Source: Denitrobaculum tricleocarpae
GTDB taxonomy: Bacteria; Pseudomonadota; Alphaproteobacteria; Kiloniellales; Kiloniellaceae
Direction: 5' to 3'
DNA: 64,000 bases
NCBI RefSeq assembly: GCF_007004665.1
Contig: NZ_ML660055.1
Span: forward strand, 248,001 to 312,000
Part shown: positions 24,625 to 34,605 of the stretch, one piece after another
Position numbering within the stretch: position 1 is the first letter of the stretch
Layout of the letters: each line of letters opens with the position of its first letter
Position numbers and translations under genes: made by a program
The notes under the pieces: model-generated
The model's database searches: none
The model's input: the letters and a program-made list of their open reading frames with translations, nothing else
Told to the model about the DNA's origin: nothing

Positions 24625-25833
24625 TTACCCGTTCCCGCCCGCGAGTTTCTGTGAGGCGGGGTGGGCACGCAGGCGTGCCATGGCCCAGACCCCGAGAAAG
24701 GGTCCGATGGCGAGCGGCAGGAAGGCGTAACGCCAGCCCAGCGCTTCGACGGCGTAGGGCATGAGGTGGATGGTGATCAGGGTCAGCGTGAAACCGATCG
24801 AAGTCTGCAGCGTCAGCATGGTGCCGACCCTTCCCGGGTCGCTCAGTTCCGCCACAGACGCCGAAAACTGAGCGGAGTCCGCGATCACGGAAAGGCCCCA
24901 GATCATACAGATCAAGGTGACCAGCCAAGGGTCGGCGCCGAAGAAAAAACCCACGACCGCCGCACAGCTGCCTGAGACCGCCATGGCGATCATGGTCAGG
25001 CTGGTCCGGCCGATCCGGTCCGCGAAGTAGCCGCCGGCCAGACAGCCCAGCGCCCCGATGCCGACCGTCGCGAAGGTGGCGAACTTGGCTGATGAAACCG
25101 CGGCTTCGGGTGCCATCTGCTGGGCAAAGCTGGCAGCGAGAAACACGCCGACCCAGGCCCACATGGCATAGAGCTCCCACATGTGCCCCAGATAGCCGAG
25201 GTTGGCCAAACGCAGCGGTTTGTCTTTCCAGGCCCAAAGGATATCGCCGGGATGAAACTTCGGGGCAGGACGGCTGTTCGGTCCGACAGCGACGAAGTTG
25301 ACCGCCAGGGCGGCGGCCACAGCCGCGAGTGACGAGGCGATGATGGTCACGCGCCAGTCCAAACCGCCCAGGGCGTTGAAAAGATGCGGCGAGGCCGAGC
25401 CCAGGGTCAATGCGCCGACAAAAAGACCGACCACCAGTCCCATATCGCCCTTCGCCCAGGTCGAGGCCAGGCGCATCCCGACCGGATAGAGACCGGCCAT
25501 GCAGAGACCGGTGATGAAACGCAGAAGAGGTACGGCGGGACCCTCTATCTCGACAATCAGAATACCGGCGTTTGCGATAGCCGCGATCAGACCGGCCACC
25601 ATGAAAAACCGCCGGGAGTCGATCCGGTCGGCCAGCCCCAGCATCGCCGAGATCAGGCTGCCCACCACGAAGCCGACCTGGACCGCGCTGGTGAAAAGCG
25701 ACTGGGTAAAGCTGCTCAGTTCATAATCGGCACTGAGGGACGGCACGACGGCGGAAGCGGAAAACCACAGAGACATGGCGGCCACTTCGCACAGGGACAG
25801 CAACGTGAGCGAGGCCCACTTGGAGGAAAACAA
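24625..25833 (-). CDS. MFS transporter
   Basis: A 402-residue major facilitator with 12 predicted helices. It starts FSSKWASLTLLSLCEVAAMS, has the loop 2-3 region LADRIDSRRFFMVAG, and shows FITGLCMAGLYPVGMRLAS in helix 4. A central loop of about 30 residues (PAPKFHPGDILWAWKDKPLR) separates the halves. The start is a TTG at 25833 with AGGGCGGGAG upstream; the first ATG lies 19 codons in and would remove most of helix 1. Divergent from the EVE-domain gene. No substrate can be inferred. Confidence 0.84.
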   Translation of the reverse strand: MFSSKWASLTLLSLCEVAAMSLWFSASAVVPSLSADYELSSFTQSLFTSAVQVGFVVGSLISAMLGLADRIDSRRFFMVAGLIAAIANAGILIVEIEGPAVPLLRFITGLCMAGLYPVGMRLASTWAKGDMGLVVGLFVGALTLGSASPHLFNALGGLDWRVTIIASSLAAVAAALAVNFVAVGPNSRPAPKFHPGDILWAWKDKPLRLANLGYLGHMWELYAMWAWVGVFLAASFAQQMAPEAAVSSAKFATFATVGIGALGCLAGGYFADRIGRTSLTMIAMAVSGSCAAVVGFFFGADPWLVTLICMIWGLSVIADSAQFSASVAELSDPGRVGTMLTLQTSIGFTLTLITIHLMPYAVEALGWRYAFLPLAIGPFLGVWAMARLRAHPASQKLAGGNG

Positions 25834-26039
25834 AACCGGAAGGACTCCCGCCCTGAAATGAAACAGCCGAACCCGCAGGGGAGCACGCCCGCGGCGGGGC
25901 GGTCAAGCTGGCCCCAGGCTGCTCGCGCTCTTGTGTTGTCGAGGAGCCGGGTTGAGGACACATGAATTACAGTGGTTCCAAACCCACCGCAAAGCAGGTA
26001 GCCTTGAGTTGAAATCTGTGACGTGACGAGAGGACGAAG

Positions 26040-26453
26040 ATGGCCCATTGGCTCATGAAATCCGAACCCGGCACCTGGTCCTGGGAGGACCATGTCAAAG
26101 CGGGCAGCGCGGAATGGGACGGCGTGCGGAACTATCAGGCCGCCAACAACATGAAAGCCATGAAGATCGGCGATCTGGTCTTCTTCTATCACTCGGTCAA
26201 CGAAAAACAGGTCGTCGGCATCGCGGAGGTGGTCAAGGAGTACTATCCCGACCCGACCGATGCCTCCGGGCGTTTCGGCATGGTCGACATCAAGGCGATC
26301 CGGCCCATGGTAAAGCCGGTGACCCTGGCGGATATCAAGGCGGAACCCAAGCTGTCGGAGCTGGCGCTGGTCCGTCAGTCGCGCCTTTCCGTCTTGCCGG
26401 TCAAACCGGCCGAATGGAAAATCATCTGCGCCATGGGCGACACGGATCCCTGA
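26040..26453 (+). CDS. EVE domain-containing protein
   Basis: A 137-residue single EVE (PUA-like) domain. Characteristic parts are the start MAHWLMKSEPGTWSW, WDGVRNYQAANNMKAMKIGD, the strand DLVFFYHS and VGIAEVVKEYYPDPT. EVE domains have an aromatic-lined pocket proposed to bind modified bases in DNA or RNA; the human homologue THYN1 is of this type. GAGAGGACGAAG lies ahead of the ATG. The gene is single, between the divergent MFS gene and acs. It is usually core rather than defence-linked in alphaproteobacteria. Confidence 0.9.
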   Translation: MAHWLMKSEPGTWSWEDHVKAGSAEWDGVRNYQAANNMKAMKIGDLVFFYHSVNEKQVVGIAEVVKEYYPDPTDASGRFGMVDIKAIRPMVKPVTLADIKAEPKLSELALVRQSRLSVLPVKPAEWKIICAMGDTDP

Positions 26454-26618
26454 TCGGGACGTGGGTCTTCTCAAGGGCCGAGAGGCCCGGCGCTTGTCGC
26501 GGCGCCGGAAAGCGATAATAATTTCAAACGGGCAAACCGGCTGATCGACTTCGGCTGGTGGCATCGTCATCAAGAACAAACCGGTCTTAAGGCCGGCCTA
26601 TTGGAGGGAGCGCAGGCT

Positions 26619-28565
26619 ATGACTGAAGGCGCGGTCTACGAGGTATCGGAGAGCACGGCCTCCGCTGCCTGGATTGATGAATCAGGTTACTTTTCACTCT
26701 ATGAACAGTCCGTTTCGAACCCAGAGGCCTTCTGGGGCGAGCAAGGCAAACGGATCGAATGGTTCAAGCCCTACAGCGAAGTGAAGGACGTCGCCTACGG
26801 TCCGGGCGATGTGCATATCCGCTGGTACGGGGACGGCACCACCAACGTGGCGCACAACTGCATCGACCGGCACCTGGCCGAGAAGCGCGACACCACCGCG
26901 ATCATCTGGGAAGGCGACGATCCGGCGGACAGCAAGCACATCACCTATGGCGAGCTGCATGAGCAGGTCTGCCGCCTGGGCAACGCGCTGAAAGCCCGCG
27001 GGGTCAAGAAAGGCGATCGCGTCACCATCTACATGCCGATGATCCCCGAGGCCGCCTATGCCATGCTGGCCTGCGCGCGCATCGGCGCGATCCACTCCGT
27101 GGTCTTCGGCGGCTTCTCCCCCGACGCTCTCGCCGGACGGGTTCAAGACTGTGCCAGCACCTGCGTCATCACCGCCGACGAGGGCCTGCGCGGCGGACGT
27201 AAAGTGCCGCTGAAAGCCAACACCGATAAGGCACTCGAGAGCTGCTCGGATGTGGACACGGTCGTGGTGGTCAAGCGCACCGGCGGCGACGTCGGCTGGA
27301 AAGACGGCCGGGACGTCTGGTACCACGAAGCCTGCGCGGACGTTTCCGCCGACTGTCCGGCGGAGGAGATGAATGCGGAGGATCCGCTCTTCATCCTCTA
27401 CACCTCGGGCTCGACCGGTAAGCCCAAGGGCGTTCTGCACACCACCGGCGGCTATCTGGTCTATGCCGCCATGACCCACCACTATGTCTTCGACTATCAC
27501 CCGGGCGAGGTCTACTGGTGCACCGCCGATGTGGGCTGGGTGACCGGGCACAGCTATATCGTCTACGGTCCCCTGGCCAACGGCGCGACCACCCTGATGT
27601 TCGAGGGCGTGCCGAACTATCCGGACGCCTCGCGCTTCTGGCAGGTCTGCGACAAGCACAAGGTGGACATCTTCTACACCGCCCCGACCGCGATCCGCGC
27701 GCTGATGCGCGAAGGCGAGGACCCGGTGAAGTCGACCAGCCGTTCCAGCCTGCGTCTGCTGGGCTCCGTGGGCGAACCGATCAACCCGGAGGCCTGGGAG
27801 TGGTATCACAAGGTGGTCGGCGATGAGCGCTGCCCGATCGTCGACACCTGGTGGCAGACCGAAACCGGCGGCATCCTGATCACCCCCCTGCCCGGCGCCA
27901 CACCCCTGAAACCCGGCTCTGCCACCCGGCCCTTCTTCGGCATCAAGCCGGTGCTGGTGGATGCGGACGGCGCGGTTCTGGAGGGGGCCACCGAGGGCAA
28001 CCTCTGCATCGCGGATTCCTGGCCCGGTCAGATGCGCACGGTCTACGGCGATCACGAACGCTTTATCCAGACCTACTTCTCGAGCTATCCGGGCAAATAC
28101 TTCACCGGCGACGGCTGCCGGCGGGACGGCGACGGTTACTACTGGATCACCGGGCGGGTGGATGACGTGATCAACGTCTCGGGCCACCGCATGGGCACGG
28201 CAGAGGTGGAATCCGCGCTCGTCGCCCATCCCAAGGTCGCGGAATCCGCCGTGGTCGGCTATCCCCACGACATCAAGGGCCAGGGTATCTACGCCTATGT
28301 CACGCTGATCGCGGGCGAAGCCCCCAGCGAGGAGCTGCGCAAGGAACTGGTCGGCTGGGTCCGCAAGGAGATCGGGCCGATCGCCTCGCCGGATCTGATT
28401 CAGTGGGCCCCCGGCCTGCCCAAGACCCGCTCGGGCAAGATCATGCGCCGCATCCTGCGTAAGATCGCCGAGGACGATTTCTCCAACCTGGGCGATACCT
28501 CGACCCTCGCCGACCCCGGCGTGGTCAACGACCTGATCGATAACAGGATGAACAAAGCGGGCTGA
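26619..28565 (+). CDS. acs: Acetyl-CoA synthetase (AMP-forming)
   Basis: A 648-residue enzyme of the ANL superfamily that activates acetate to acetyl-CoA through acetyl-AMP. The P-loop is [13 protein letters not shown]5 motifs include WWQTETGG, the hinge and A8 region are [20 protein letters not shown], and the catalytic, reversibly acetylated lysine is in [11 protein letters not shown]. Length matches the family (about 650). The ATG at 26619 has TTGGAGGGAG upstream; an in-frame TTG at 26601 lies inside that ribosome-binding site. A terminator follows at 28596, so it is monocistronic. Confidence 0.97.
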   Translation: MTEGAVYEVSESTASAAWIDESGYFSLYEQSVSNPEAFWGEQGKRIEWFKPYSEVKDVAYGPGDVHIRWYGDGTTNVAHNCIDRHLAEKRDTTAIIWEGDDPADSKHITYGELHEQVCRLGNALKARGVKKGDRVTIYMPMIPEAAYAMLACARIGAIHSVVFGGFSPDALAGRVQDCASTCVITADEGLRGGRKVPLKANTDKALESCSDVDTVVVVKRTGGDVGWKDGRDVWYHEACADVSADCPAEEMNAEDPLFILYTSGSTGKPKGVLHTTGGYLVYAAMTHHYVFDYHPGEVYWCTADVGWVTGHSYIVYGPLANGATTLMFEGVPNYPDASRFWQVCDKHKVDIFYTAPTAIRALMREGEDPVKSTSRSSLRLLGSVGEPINPEAWEWYHKVVGDERCPIVDTWWQTETGGILITPLPGATPLKPGSATRPFFGIKPVLVDADGAVLEGATEGNLCIADSWPGQMRTVYGDHERFIQTYFSSYPGKYFTGDGCRRDGDGYYWITGRVDDVINVSGHRMGTAEVESALVAHPKVAESAVVGYPHDIKGQGIYAYVTLIAGEAPSEELRKELVGWVRKEIGPIASPDLIQWAPGLPKTRSGKIMRRILRKIAEDDFSNLGDTSTLADPGVVNDLIDNRMNKAG

Positions 28566-28595
28566 TAAAGCGCAAGTTTAGTCAGACTCTAAAGG

Positions 28596-28626
28596 AGCCC
28601 GGATCGCGCAGGATTCGGGCTTCTTC
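28596..28626 (+). terminator. Intrinsic terminator after acs
   Basis: AGCCCGGATC pairs with GATTCGGGCT (one G-T pair) around a 6-nt loop and is followed by TCTTC. It lies 31 bp after the acs stop and before the convergent MocR gene. Confidence 0.7.
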
Positions 28627-28645
28627 GCGTCGCCTTGATTTACTC

Positions 28646-30187
28646 TCAACGCGACAGGACGCCCGCCAGTTTTCGCACCGCCAAGCGGATCTCGTCTTCC
28701 GGCACCGCCGCGTAGCCCAGCATCAGACCCTGCCGCTCCGCTGCGCCGTCGTAGTATCCGGAAAGCGGTGACACCGAGAGGCCGGCCGCCGCCGCGCGGT
28801 CGGTGGCTTCCTGATCGCTCATACGCCGGGCCAAAGCGGCGGAAAAGTACGCCACGATATGCAGCCCCGCCTCATCCGGCTGCGCTTCCAGCAGGCCCGC
28901 AAGTTCCCGCCCGATTTCCTCCAGCAGCACGGACTGGCGTGCCGCATAGAGCACGCGCATACGGCGGACATGGGCGGCGAAGTGCCCTTCCGCGATAAAG
29001 GCCGCCAGCGCCGGTTGGGTGATGGCGGTGGGGTGATCGTCCAGGGTGCCGCGGGCCCGGCCCATGGGCTCGATCAGATCTTCCGGCACCACCAGGTAAC
29101 CCAGGCGAAGGCTGGGAAACATGACCTTGGAAAAACTGCCCAGATAAACCACCCGACCGTTATCGGCTTCGTCCAGGCTTTGCAGTGCAGACAGCGGCCG
29201 GCCCGCGTAGCGGTACTCGCTGTCGTAATCGTCCTCCAGAATCCAGGCGTCCGCTTCCCGTGCCCAGGCCAGCAACTCCAGACGGCGCGCCAGGCTCATG
29301 GTCACCCCTAGCGGATACTGATGTGAAGGCGCCACGATGGCCATGCGCGCGTCCGGTGCACGTTCGCGTCCGGCCGCCACGGAAATGCCCTCGGCATCCA
29401 CGGGCAGCGGCACGGCCTCGGCTCCCGCCGCGAAGAGCGGGCCGCGCAAACCGCTGTATCCGGGATTTTCGAACCAGACCGGATCGCCCGGATCGAGCAG
29501 CGTGCGGGCCACCAGGTCCAATCCCTGTTGCGCACCGGAAGTGATCAGAATCTGCCGCCAGTCGCAGATCAGCCCGCGCGCCGAGCGCAGATAGTCGGCG
29601 ATGGCCCGGCGCAGGGGCTCGTAGCCGGCAGGGTCACCGTGCCGCTTCAGGCTCTCCGGCGGGCGGCGCCAGACCCGGCCCAGCAAACGGGCCCAGACAT
29701 CGAAGGGAAAGAGGTCCAGTTCCGGCAGACCCGGCGCAAAGGCGCGGGTGGCGATACGGCGGCCCCGGGGGAAAGCGGCCAAGACCTCACCCCGCTTGGA
29801 GAGTCCTCGTCGGCGGGACCGTGTCCGCGCGGATGGCCCCACGTCTTCGCGCGGCGCGGGTCCGCGCCGCTGCGACCCCGAGAGCGACAACAGCTCCTCC
29901 GGCAAGACATGCGAGATATAGGTGCCGGACCCCACCTGCCCGGCCAGATAACCCTCGGACAGCAGCTGATCGAAGGCGGTTACCGCCGTATTGCGGGAGC
30001 AGCCGAGTTCGCTCGCCAGGGTCCGCGAGGACGGCAGGCGGGCACCGGGCGGCAGATGTCCGGCCAGGACCGCTTCGCGGATCTGGTCATAAAGCTGCCG
30101 GTGCAACGGCACCTTGGAAGTCCGGTCCAGGTCCAGCGCCAGCAGCGGTGTCGAGAGGCGGCGATCCGCCATGATCTTCAGTTCCAA
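28646..30187 (-). CDS. MocR/PdxR-type regulator (GntR HTH fused to aminotransferase fold)
   Basis: A 513-residue chimaeric regulator. The N-terminal winged HTH (about 22-92: PLHRQLYDQIREAVLAGHLP, RLPSSRTLASELGCSRNTAV) is joined by an Arg-rich linker to a fold-type-I aminotransferase domain (about 155-510). The PLP lysine is in YLGSFSKVMFPSLRLGY. Such proteins sense PLP or an amine-PLP adduct and usually control a divergent gene. Here that is the EamA carrier gene at 30366, 178 bp away, so an amino-compound exporter regulated by this protein is a fair inference. A ligand other than vitamin B6 is equally possible. Confidence 0.9.
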   Translation of the reverse strand: MELKIMADRRLSTPLLALDLDRTSKVPLHRQLYDQIREAVLAGHLPPGARLPSSRTLASELGCSRNTAVTAFDQLLSEGYLAGQVGSGTYISHVLPEELLSLSGSQRRGPAPREDVGPSARTRSRRRGLSKRGEVLAAFPRGRRIATRAFAPGLPELDLFPFDVWARLLGRVWRRPPESLKRHGDPAGYEPLRRAIADYLRSARGLICDWRQILITSGAQQGLDLVARTLLDPGDPVWFENPGYSGLRGPLFAAGAEAVPLPVDAEGISVAAGRERAPDARMAIVAPSHQYPLGVTMSLARRLELLAWAREADAWILEDDYDSEYRYAGRPLSALQSLDEADNGRVVYLGSFSKVMFPSLRLGYLVVPEDLIEPMGRARGTLDDHPTAITQPALAAFIAEGHFAAHVRRMRVLYAARQSVLLEEIGRELAGLLEAQPDEAGLHIVAYFSAALARRMSDQEATDRAAAAGLSVSPLSGYYDGAAERQGLMLGYAAVPEDEIRLAVRKLAGVLSR

Positions 30188-30365
30188 TGCAAATGGTCTC
30201 TTTGGTTAGCAAGAATAAGGTTTTTCTGCAAAGCCATTAAGCGCATAGCTGGCCCGCGTTCCAGAGAGAGCGGGGCAAGACTGAAAGCCGCAGGAAAGCT
30301 GCAGTTGTCTCCTGACAATTTTAGCCGGGCCAAGCGCGCCGTGACCTGTTAGAAGCGATGCCATC

Positions 30366-31259
30366 ATGTCTTCCAGCGCACCGGCCACCACCACAGGAAA
30401 CCTCTTACCCGTCGTTATGCCGGCGGTCTTCGTGTTTCTCTGGAGCACCGGATTTATCGGCGCGAAGCTCGGCCTGCCCTATGCCGAGCCCATGACCTTT
30501 CTGGCACTGCGTTTCGGCATCGTGGTGGCTCTGATGCTGCCCTTTGCCCTGCTGATCCGTGCGCCCTGGCCCAAAAGCTGGACCGAGGCCGGTCACATTG
30601 CAATCGCCGGACTCCTGCTGCACGGGGCGTACCTGGGTGCGGTCTTCGCCTCCATAGATCTGGGTGTGGAAGCCGGTGTCTCGGCCCTCATCGTCGGCGT
30701 TCAACCGATCCTGGTGGCCGTCGCCGCCGGGCCATTGCTGGGCGAACGGGTGACGCGCCGTCAATGGGTCGGCTTGTTTCTTGGGATGCTGGGCGTGGTC
30801 GTCGTGGTCTCGAACAAGCTCTCGCTGGGCATCGGAACACCCTTCGGAATGGCGCTCTCGGTCTTTGCGCTCTTCGGCATGTCTGCCGGGACTCTCTACC
30901 AAAAACGTTTCTGTGGCGGAATGGATTTGCGCTCCGGCAGTGTCATCCAGTTTGCGGCAACCACCCTGCTGGTCGGGGGCCTGGCCTTCGCGCTGGAGAC
31001 ACGTGAGGTGGTCTGGCATGCGGACTTCATCATTGCGCTGGGCTGGCTGGTTTTCGTCCTGTCCTTCGGCGCGATGACCCTGCTCTACATCCTGATCCGG
31101 CGCGGTGAGGCCGCACGGGTCTCAAGCCTCTTTTTCCTGGTGCCGCCCTGCACGGCGGTGATTGCCTGGTTTTTGTTCGGCGAGACCTTGGAAATTACAG
31201 CTCTCGCCGGGATGGCGCTCGCCATGATCGGCGTCGCGTTGGTGAATCTGCGGCGCTGA
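30366..31259 (+). CDS. EamA (DMT superfamily) transporter
   Basis: A 297-residue protein with ten predicted helices in two EamA repeats. It starts with VFVFLWSTGFIGAKLGLPYA and FLALRFGIVVALMLPFALL. Repeat 1 ends in VGVQPILVAVAAGPLLGERV, and repeat 2 has VSSLFFLVPPCTAVIAWFLF. Members export amino acids, metabolites or toxic analogues. The gene is divergent from the MocR regulator and probably under its control. It is followed at 6 bp by the convergent chorismate mutase gene. Confidence 0.87.
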   Translation: MSSSAPATTTGNLLPVVMPAVFVFLWSTGFIGAKLGLPYAEPMTFLALRFGIVVALMLPFALLIRAPWPKSWTEAGHIAIAGLLLHGAYLGAVFASIDLGVEAGVSALIVGVQPILVAVAAGPLLGERVTRRQWVGLFLGMLGVVVVVSNKLSLGIGTPFGMALSVFALFGMSAGTLYQKRFCGGMDLRSGSVIQFAATTLLVGGLAFALETREVVWHADFIIALGWLVFVLSFGAMTLLYILIRRGEAARVSSLFFLVPPCTAVIAWFLFGETLEITALAGMALAMIGVALVNLRR

Positions 31260-31265
31260 CGTGCT

Positions 31266-31547
31266 TTAAGCCGGCTTTTTCATCAGCCGGTCTTCCATCG
31301 CGCAGGCCTCGTCGACCATCAGCGTGTAGATACGACGAACCAGATCCGGGTCCAGACCAAGCTCCTCAGCATATTTAGCATTCCGTTCGATGACTTCGGT
31401 GACGCGATCGGCCAGAACACTGGGGATGCCATGTTCGGCCTTGATCACCGCGACTTCTTCGATAATGCCGTAGCGCTCGGCGAACAGACGCACGATCCGA
31501 TCGTCAAGCTCGTCGATGCGACGCCTATGGGCTTGTAACAGCTTCAT
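31266..31547 (-). CDS. Chorismate mutase (AroQ class, stand-alone)
   Basis: A 93-residue all-helical protein of AroQ type. It begins MKLLQAHRRRIDELDDRIVR, whose RRRIDELD is the signature of helix 1. Active-site candidates are the arginine in LFAERYG, the lysine in VIKAEHG, and D-R in LADRVTEVIERN. It would convert chorismate to prephenate for phenylalanine and tyrosine synthesis. The last helix (RRIYTLMVDEACAMEDRL) lacks an obvious glutamine at the usual catalytic place and has E instead, so a related isochorismate lyase-like activity cannot be excluded. 72 bp downstream of the DUF1674 gene on the same strand. Confidence 0.85.
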   Translation of the reverse strand: MKLLQAHRRRIDELDDRIVRLFAERYGIIEEVAVIKAEHGIPSVLADRVTEVIERNAKYAEELGLDPDLVRRIYTLMVDEACAMEDRLMKKPA

Positions 31548-31619
31548 GAAATGGGTTCCGGACTCTGTTTGAGCATAGAATCCAGGATATTAGCGTGCAG
31601 GCCCGCCGGGGGAATGCGA

Positions 31620-31859
31620 CTAAAAGTCCGAACAGATGCCGTTACGCTCCCAATCCCCGTAGCGGGTCGGTTCGGGCCCTTCCGGCCCGCCGATTTCCTT
31701 CGGCAGGTTGACCTGGCCTGAGCGGGCGCGCAGGGCCGCCGCCTTTTCCATCTTCTCGGGCGTGACTTGTCCGCCCGCCTGATTGGGTCGGGATTTCGGT
31801 GCGCCCGCGGACGAGGTCTTCGCCGGGGCCGGTTTGTGGGAGGTGAAAAGCTTGGTCAT
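31620..31859 (-). CDS. DUF1674 / succinate dehydrogenase assembly factor 4-like protein
   Basis: A 79-residue protein ending in the DUF1674 signature [20 protein letters not shown] followed by GICSDF. The eukaryotic homologue SdhAF4 binds the flavoprotein subunit of succinate dehydrogenase during assembly, and the bacterial version probably does the same in the cytosol. The N-terminal half (residues 1-35) is a disordered Lys/Pro/Ala segment. The gene is divergent from htpX and upstream of the chorismate mutase gene, with no sdh genes nearby. Confidence 0.9.
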   Translation of the reverse strand: MTKLFTSHKPAPAKTSSAGAPKSRPNQAGGQVTPEKMEKAAALRARSGQVNLPKEIGGPEGPEPTRYGDWERNGICSDF

Positions 31860-31972
31860 GCCCTTTATATGGCATCGAACCTGAGCGCCGCCAAGTCTTG
31901 AAGGCCATGGTTCCGGTCCTTACCTGAGAGGCGTCGGGAGGACAGACAGGCAAGAAAGGACCCGGCCCTGCG

Positions 31973-32821
31973 ATGAACTACACCAAAACCGCTATGCTCT
32001 TGGCCGCGATGACGGCCCTTTTCCTCGGCGTCGGCTTCATGCTCGGCGGCGAAGCCGGTATGGTGATCGCCTTTGGCATCGCGGTCGCGATGAACCTCTT
32101 CGCCTACTGGAACTCGGACAAGATGGTCCTGAAGATGTATGGCGCCAAGGAGATCGGCCCGCAGGACTCCCCGAATTTTTACGGCATGGTGAAAAGCCTG
32201 GCGCAAAACGCCAAGATGCCAATGCCCAAGGTCTATCTGATCGAGAACGACCAGCCCAACGCCTTCGCCACGGGGCGCAATCCGGAAAACGCCGCCGTGG
32301 CTGCCACCACCGGTCTCCTGCGGCGACTGAACGGTCAGGAAGTGGCAGGTGTGATGGCCCACGAACTGGCCCATGTGCAGAACCGCGATACCCTGACCAT
32401 GACCATCACCGCGACCCTGGCCGGCGCGATCTCCATGCTGGCGAACTTCGCGCTGTTTTTCGGCGGCAACCGCAACAGTCCGCTGGGTCTGATCGGTACA
32501 CTGGCCATGATGTTCCTCGCCCCTATGGCCGCGGCACTGGTTCAGATGGCGATCTCGCGCTCGCGGGAATACGAAGCGGACCGCCTGGGCGCGGAGCTCT
32601 GCGGCAATCCTGAGTGGCTGGCCTCGGCCCTGGAGAAGATCGACCGTTCGGCCCAGAGTATTGACAATGATGCGGCAGAGCGGAACCCGGCGACGGCCCA
32701 TATGTTCATTATCAATCCGCTGCACGCCCACAAGGTCGACAACCTCTTCTCGACCCACCCCAGCACCGCGAACCGCGTCGCGCGCCTGCGGGCCATGGCC
32801 GCCGGCGGAACCGGCCGCTGA
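31973..32821 (+). CDS. htpX: Membrane protease HtpX
   Basis: A 282-residue M48 zinc metalloprotease of the inner membrane that degrades misfolded membrane proteins with FtsH. Two N-terminal helices (about 5-22 and 27-45) precede the zinc motif H130-E131-L-A-H134 ([13 protein letters not shown]). Two further hydrophobic segments surround 145-190, and the third ligand glutamate is in [13 protein letters not shown]. The C-terminal [14 protein letters not shown] is typical. Length is normal. A bidirectional terminator follows at 32875. Confidence 0.96.
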   Translation: MNYTKTAMLLAAMTALFLGVGFMLGGEAGMVIAFGIAVAMNLFAYWNSDKMVLKMYGAKEIGPQDSPNFYGMVKSLAQNAKMPMPKVYLIENDQPNAFATGRNPENAAVAATTGLLRRLNGQEVAGVMAHELAHVQNRDTLTMTITATLAGAISMLANFALFFGGNRNSPLGLIGTLAMMFLAPMAAALVQMAISRSREYEADRLGAELCGNPEWLASALEKIDRSAQSIDNDAAERNPATAHMFIINPLHAHKVDNLFSTHPSTANRVARLRAMAAGGTGR

Positions 32822-32874
32822 GGCAGCAGCACAACGCGGCCGAGGCCGACCAGCAGCGCCTGCAAGCATAGAAA

Positions 32875-32910
32875 AAGGCCCCCGCTGATTGCGCAGCGGA
32901 GGCCTTCTTC
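32875..32910. terminator. Bidirectional terminator between htpX and BCCT genes
   Basis: AAGGCCCCCGCT (32875-32886) pairs with AGCGGAGGCCTT (32895-32906) with one mismatch. A short A-run lies on the left and a TCTTC on the right, so it can stop both convergent transcripts. Confidence 0.75.
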
Positions 32911-32937
32911 GGATCAACCCGATGATGGGTGCTATGT

Positions 32938-34605
32938 CTATTCGGCAGGCTCAGGCGAAGCGACCGTCTCCATGCCTTGCTGTTCGCGCCGACTGTCGTT
33001 GTAGATTGCTTTTATCAGCGCAGCGCACATCAGCACCATCACAAGGGAGAAGGGCAGAGCCCCGATCACCATCGCCGTTTGGATGGCTTTTAGCCCGCCA
33101 ACCAGCAAGAGCGCCGCGACCACGGACCCGAGCGCCACACCCCAGAAGATGATGTGCGGACGCGCCTTCGGACCTTCGTCACCCGCTGCATTGATCGTGT
33201 TGACGATCAGAACCGCGGAGTCAGCAGAGGTCACCAGATAGGTCATCAGCAAGACAACGATCATAGCCGCCATCAACCAGGAGAGGATCTCCGAAATCGG
33301 CGCCAGCATGAAGTTCGTCATGGCGAAAATCTTATCGCCGTCCGGAGCGCTTGTGATGACGCCGCCGGCCCCGCCGGTCAGCTCCAGGTCGATCGCCGTG
33401 CCGCCGGCCCAGGTGAACCATACAAAGCACATGATCGAAGGCACGATCATAGCCCCCAGGACGAATTCGCGAATGGTCCGGCCCTTGGAGATACGCGCCA
33501 GGAACAGGCCCACGAAGGGTGCGAAGGCAACCCACCAGGCCCAGTAGAAGACGGACCAGGCACCCTGCCAGTTTGCAAGTTTCGTTGCGACGCTGTCAGC
33601 GGCACCGTCCGACTGCCAGACCCGGAACATCATGTCCGGCATGGCGATCAGGTAGTCCCAAAGCCCGACAACCAAAGCCTGCAGGCCAAAGAAGGTTGAG
33701 CCGAACAGCAGGAAGAACCCGAGCAGGGCGATGCTGAGAACCATGTTGATATTCGACAGCCACTTGATGCCTTTACCGACACCCGACAGCGCCGAGAGCG
33801 TCGAAGCGCCCATAATCACCAGGATCGCGACGATGATTCCGAGCGAACTCGCCGTACCCTCCTCGGTCGAGAGGCCGCCGATCCCGATACGCGACAAACC
33901 GGAGACGAACTGCTCGACACCGAAACCAAGGGTCTGAGCAACACCAAGAATGGTTGCAACCACGGCAACGATGTCGATGACGTGCCCCCAGGGTCCGGAC
34001 AAGGACTTGCCGAACAAAGGCGTCAGAGACGAGCGGATGGTCAGCGGCAGGCTTCGGCGATAACTGAAGAAGGCCAGTGCCAATCCGGCAATCGCATAAC
34101 AGGCCCAGGCTCCAAGCCCCCAGTGCAGGAAGGACCACTTGTAGGCCATACGGATGTTGTCCGCACTGGCAGCATTGGTAAGCCCCTGGATCACTTCGGG
34201 ATTATTGTTGAAGTGATAGACCGGTTCCGCGACCGCCCAGGTCAGCATACCGACGCCGATACCGGCGCCGAACATCATCGAAAACCAGGAGAAGTTCGAA
34301 AACTCCGGTTTTTCGTCGTGCTGACCCAATTTAAGCCGGCCGGCCGCGGGCCAGATGGCCAGGGCAATACAGACCAGCACGAACAGCGCCACAACCCAGA
34401 TGTACCAGGTCGCGAAGTTCGCAAGGATGAAGGTGTTAAACTTATTCAGGATGGCCCCGGCTTGCTCCGGGAAGGCAACGGCCCAGATGACAAGCCCGCC
34501 GATCAGGATTTTCGACGAGATGGTAACGTCCCGGCTAAAGCCCCGATAAAAGCCGGCATCGGCTGTTTTGATAGGTAAATCCGTGAGTGCTGGCTTCAGC
34601 GCCAT
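32938..34605 (-). CDS. BCCT family betaine/choline/carnitine transporter
   Basis: A 555-residue transporter with 12 helices. Family signatures are MMFGAGIGVGMLTWAVAEPV and the tryptophan-rich helix 8 region FYWAWWVAFAPFVGLFLARI, followed by ISKGRTIREFVLGAM. BCCT proteins import quaternary or sulfonium solutes such as glycine betaine, choline or DMSP, driven by Na+ or H+. The N-terminal cytosolic tail is about 30 residues and the C-terminal tail short, without the long osmosensory extension of BetP. A sodium-coupled solute uptake role fits a marine lifestyle. Confidence 0.93.
   Translation of the reverse strand: MALKPALTDLPIKTADAGFYRGFSRDVTISSKILIGGLVIWAVAFPEQAGAILNKFNTFILANFATWYIWVVALFVLVCIALAIWPAAGRLKLGQHDEKPEFSNFSWFSMMFGAGIGVGMLTWAVAEPVYHFNNNPEVIQGLTNAASADNIRMAYKWSFLHWGLGAWACYAIAGLALAFFSYRRSLPLTIRSSLTPLFGKSLSGPWGHVIDIVAVVATILGVAQTLGFGVEQFVSGLSRIGIGGLSTEEGTASSLGIIVAILVIMGASTLSALSGVGKGIKWLSNINMVLSIALLGFFLLFGSTFFGLQALVVGLWDYLIAMPDMMFRVWQSDGAADSVATKLANWQGAWSVFYWAWWVAFAPFVGLFLARISKGRTIREFVLGAMIVPSIMCFVWFTWAGGTAIDLELTGGAGGVITSAPDGDKIFAMTNFMLAPISEILSWLMAAMIVVLLMTYLVTSADSAVLIVNTINAAGDEGPKARPHIIFWGVALGSVVAALLLVGGLKAIQTAMVIGALPFSLVMVLMCAALIKAIYNDSRREQQGMETVASPEPAE

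Noticed and set aside
26694..28268. 524-codon antisense frame opposite acs, and similar long antisense frames at 22488-24083, 60966-62225 and 62212-63678
   Set aside because: These are typical shadows of high-GC genes in frames that mirror strong coding sequence; none has a recognisable domain or ribosome-binding site.
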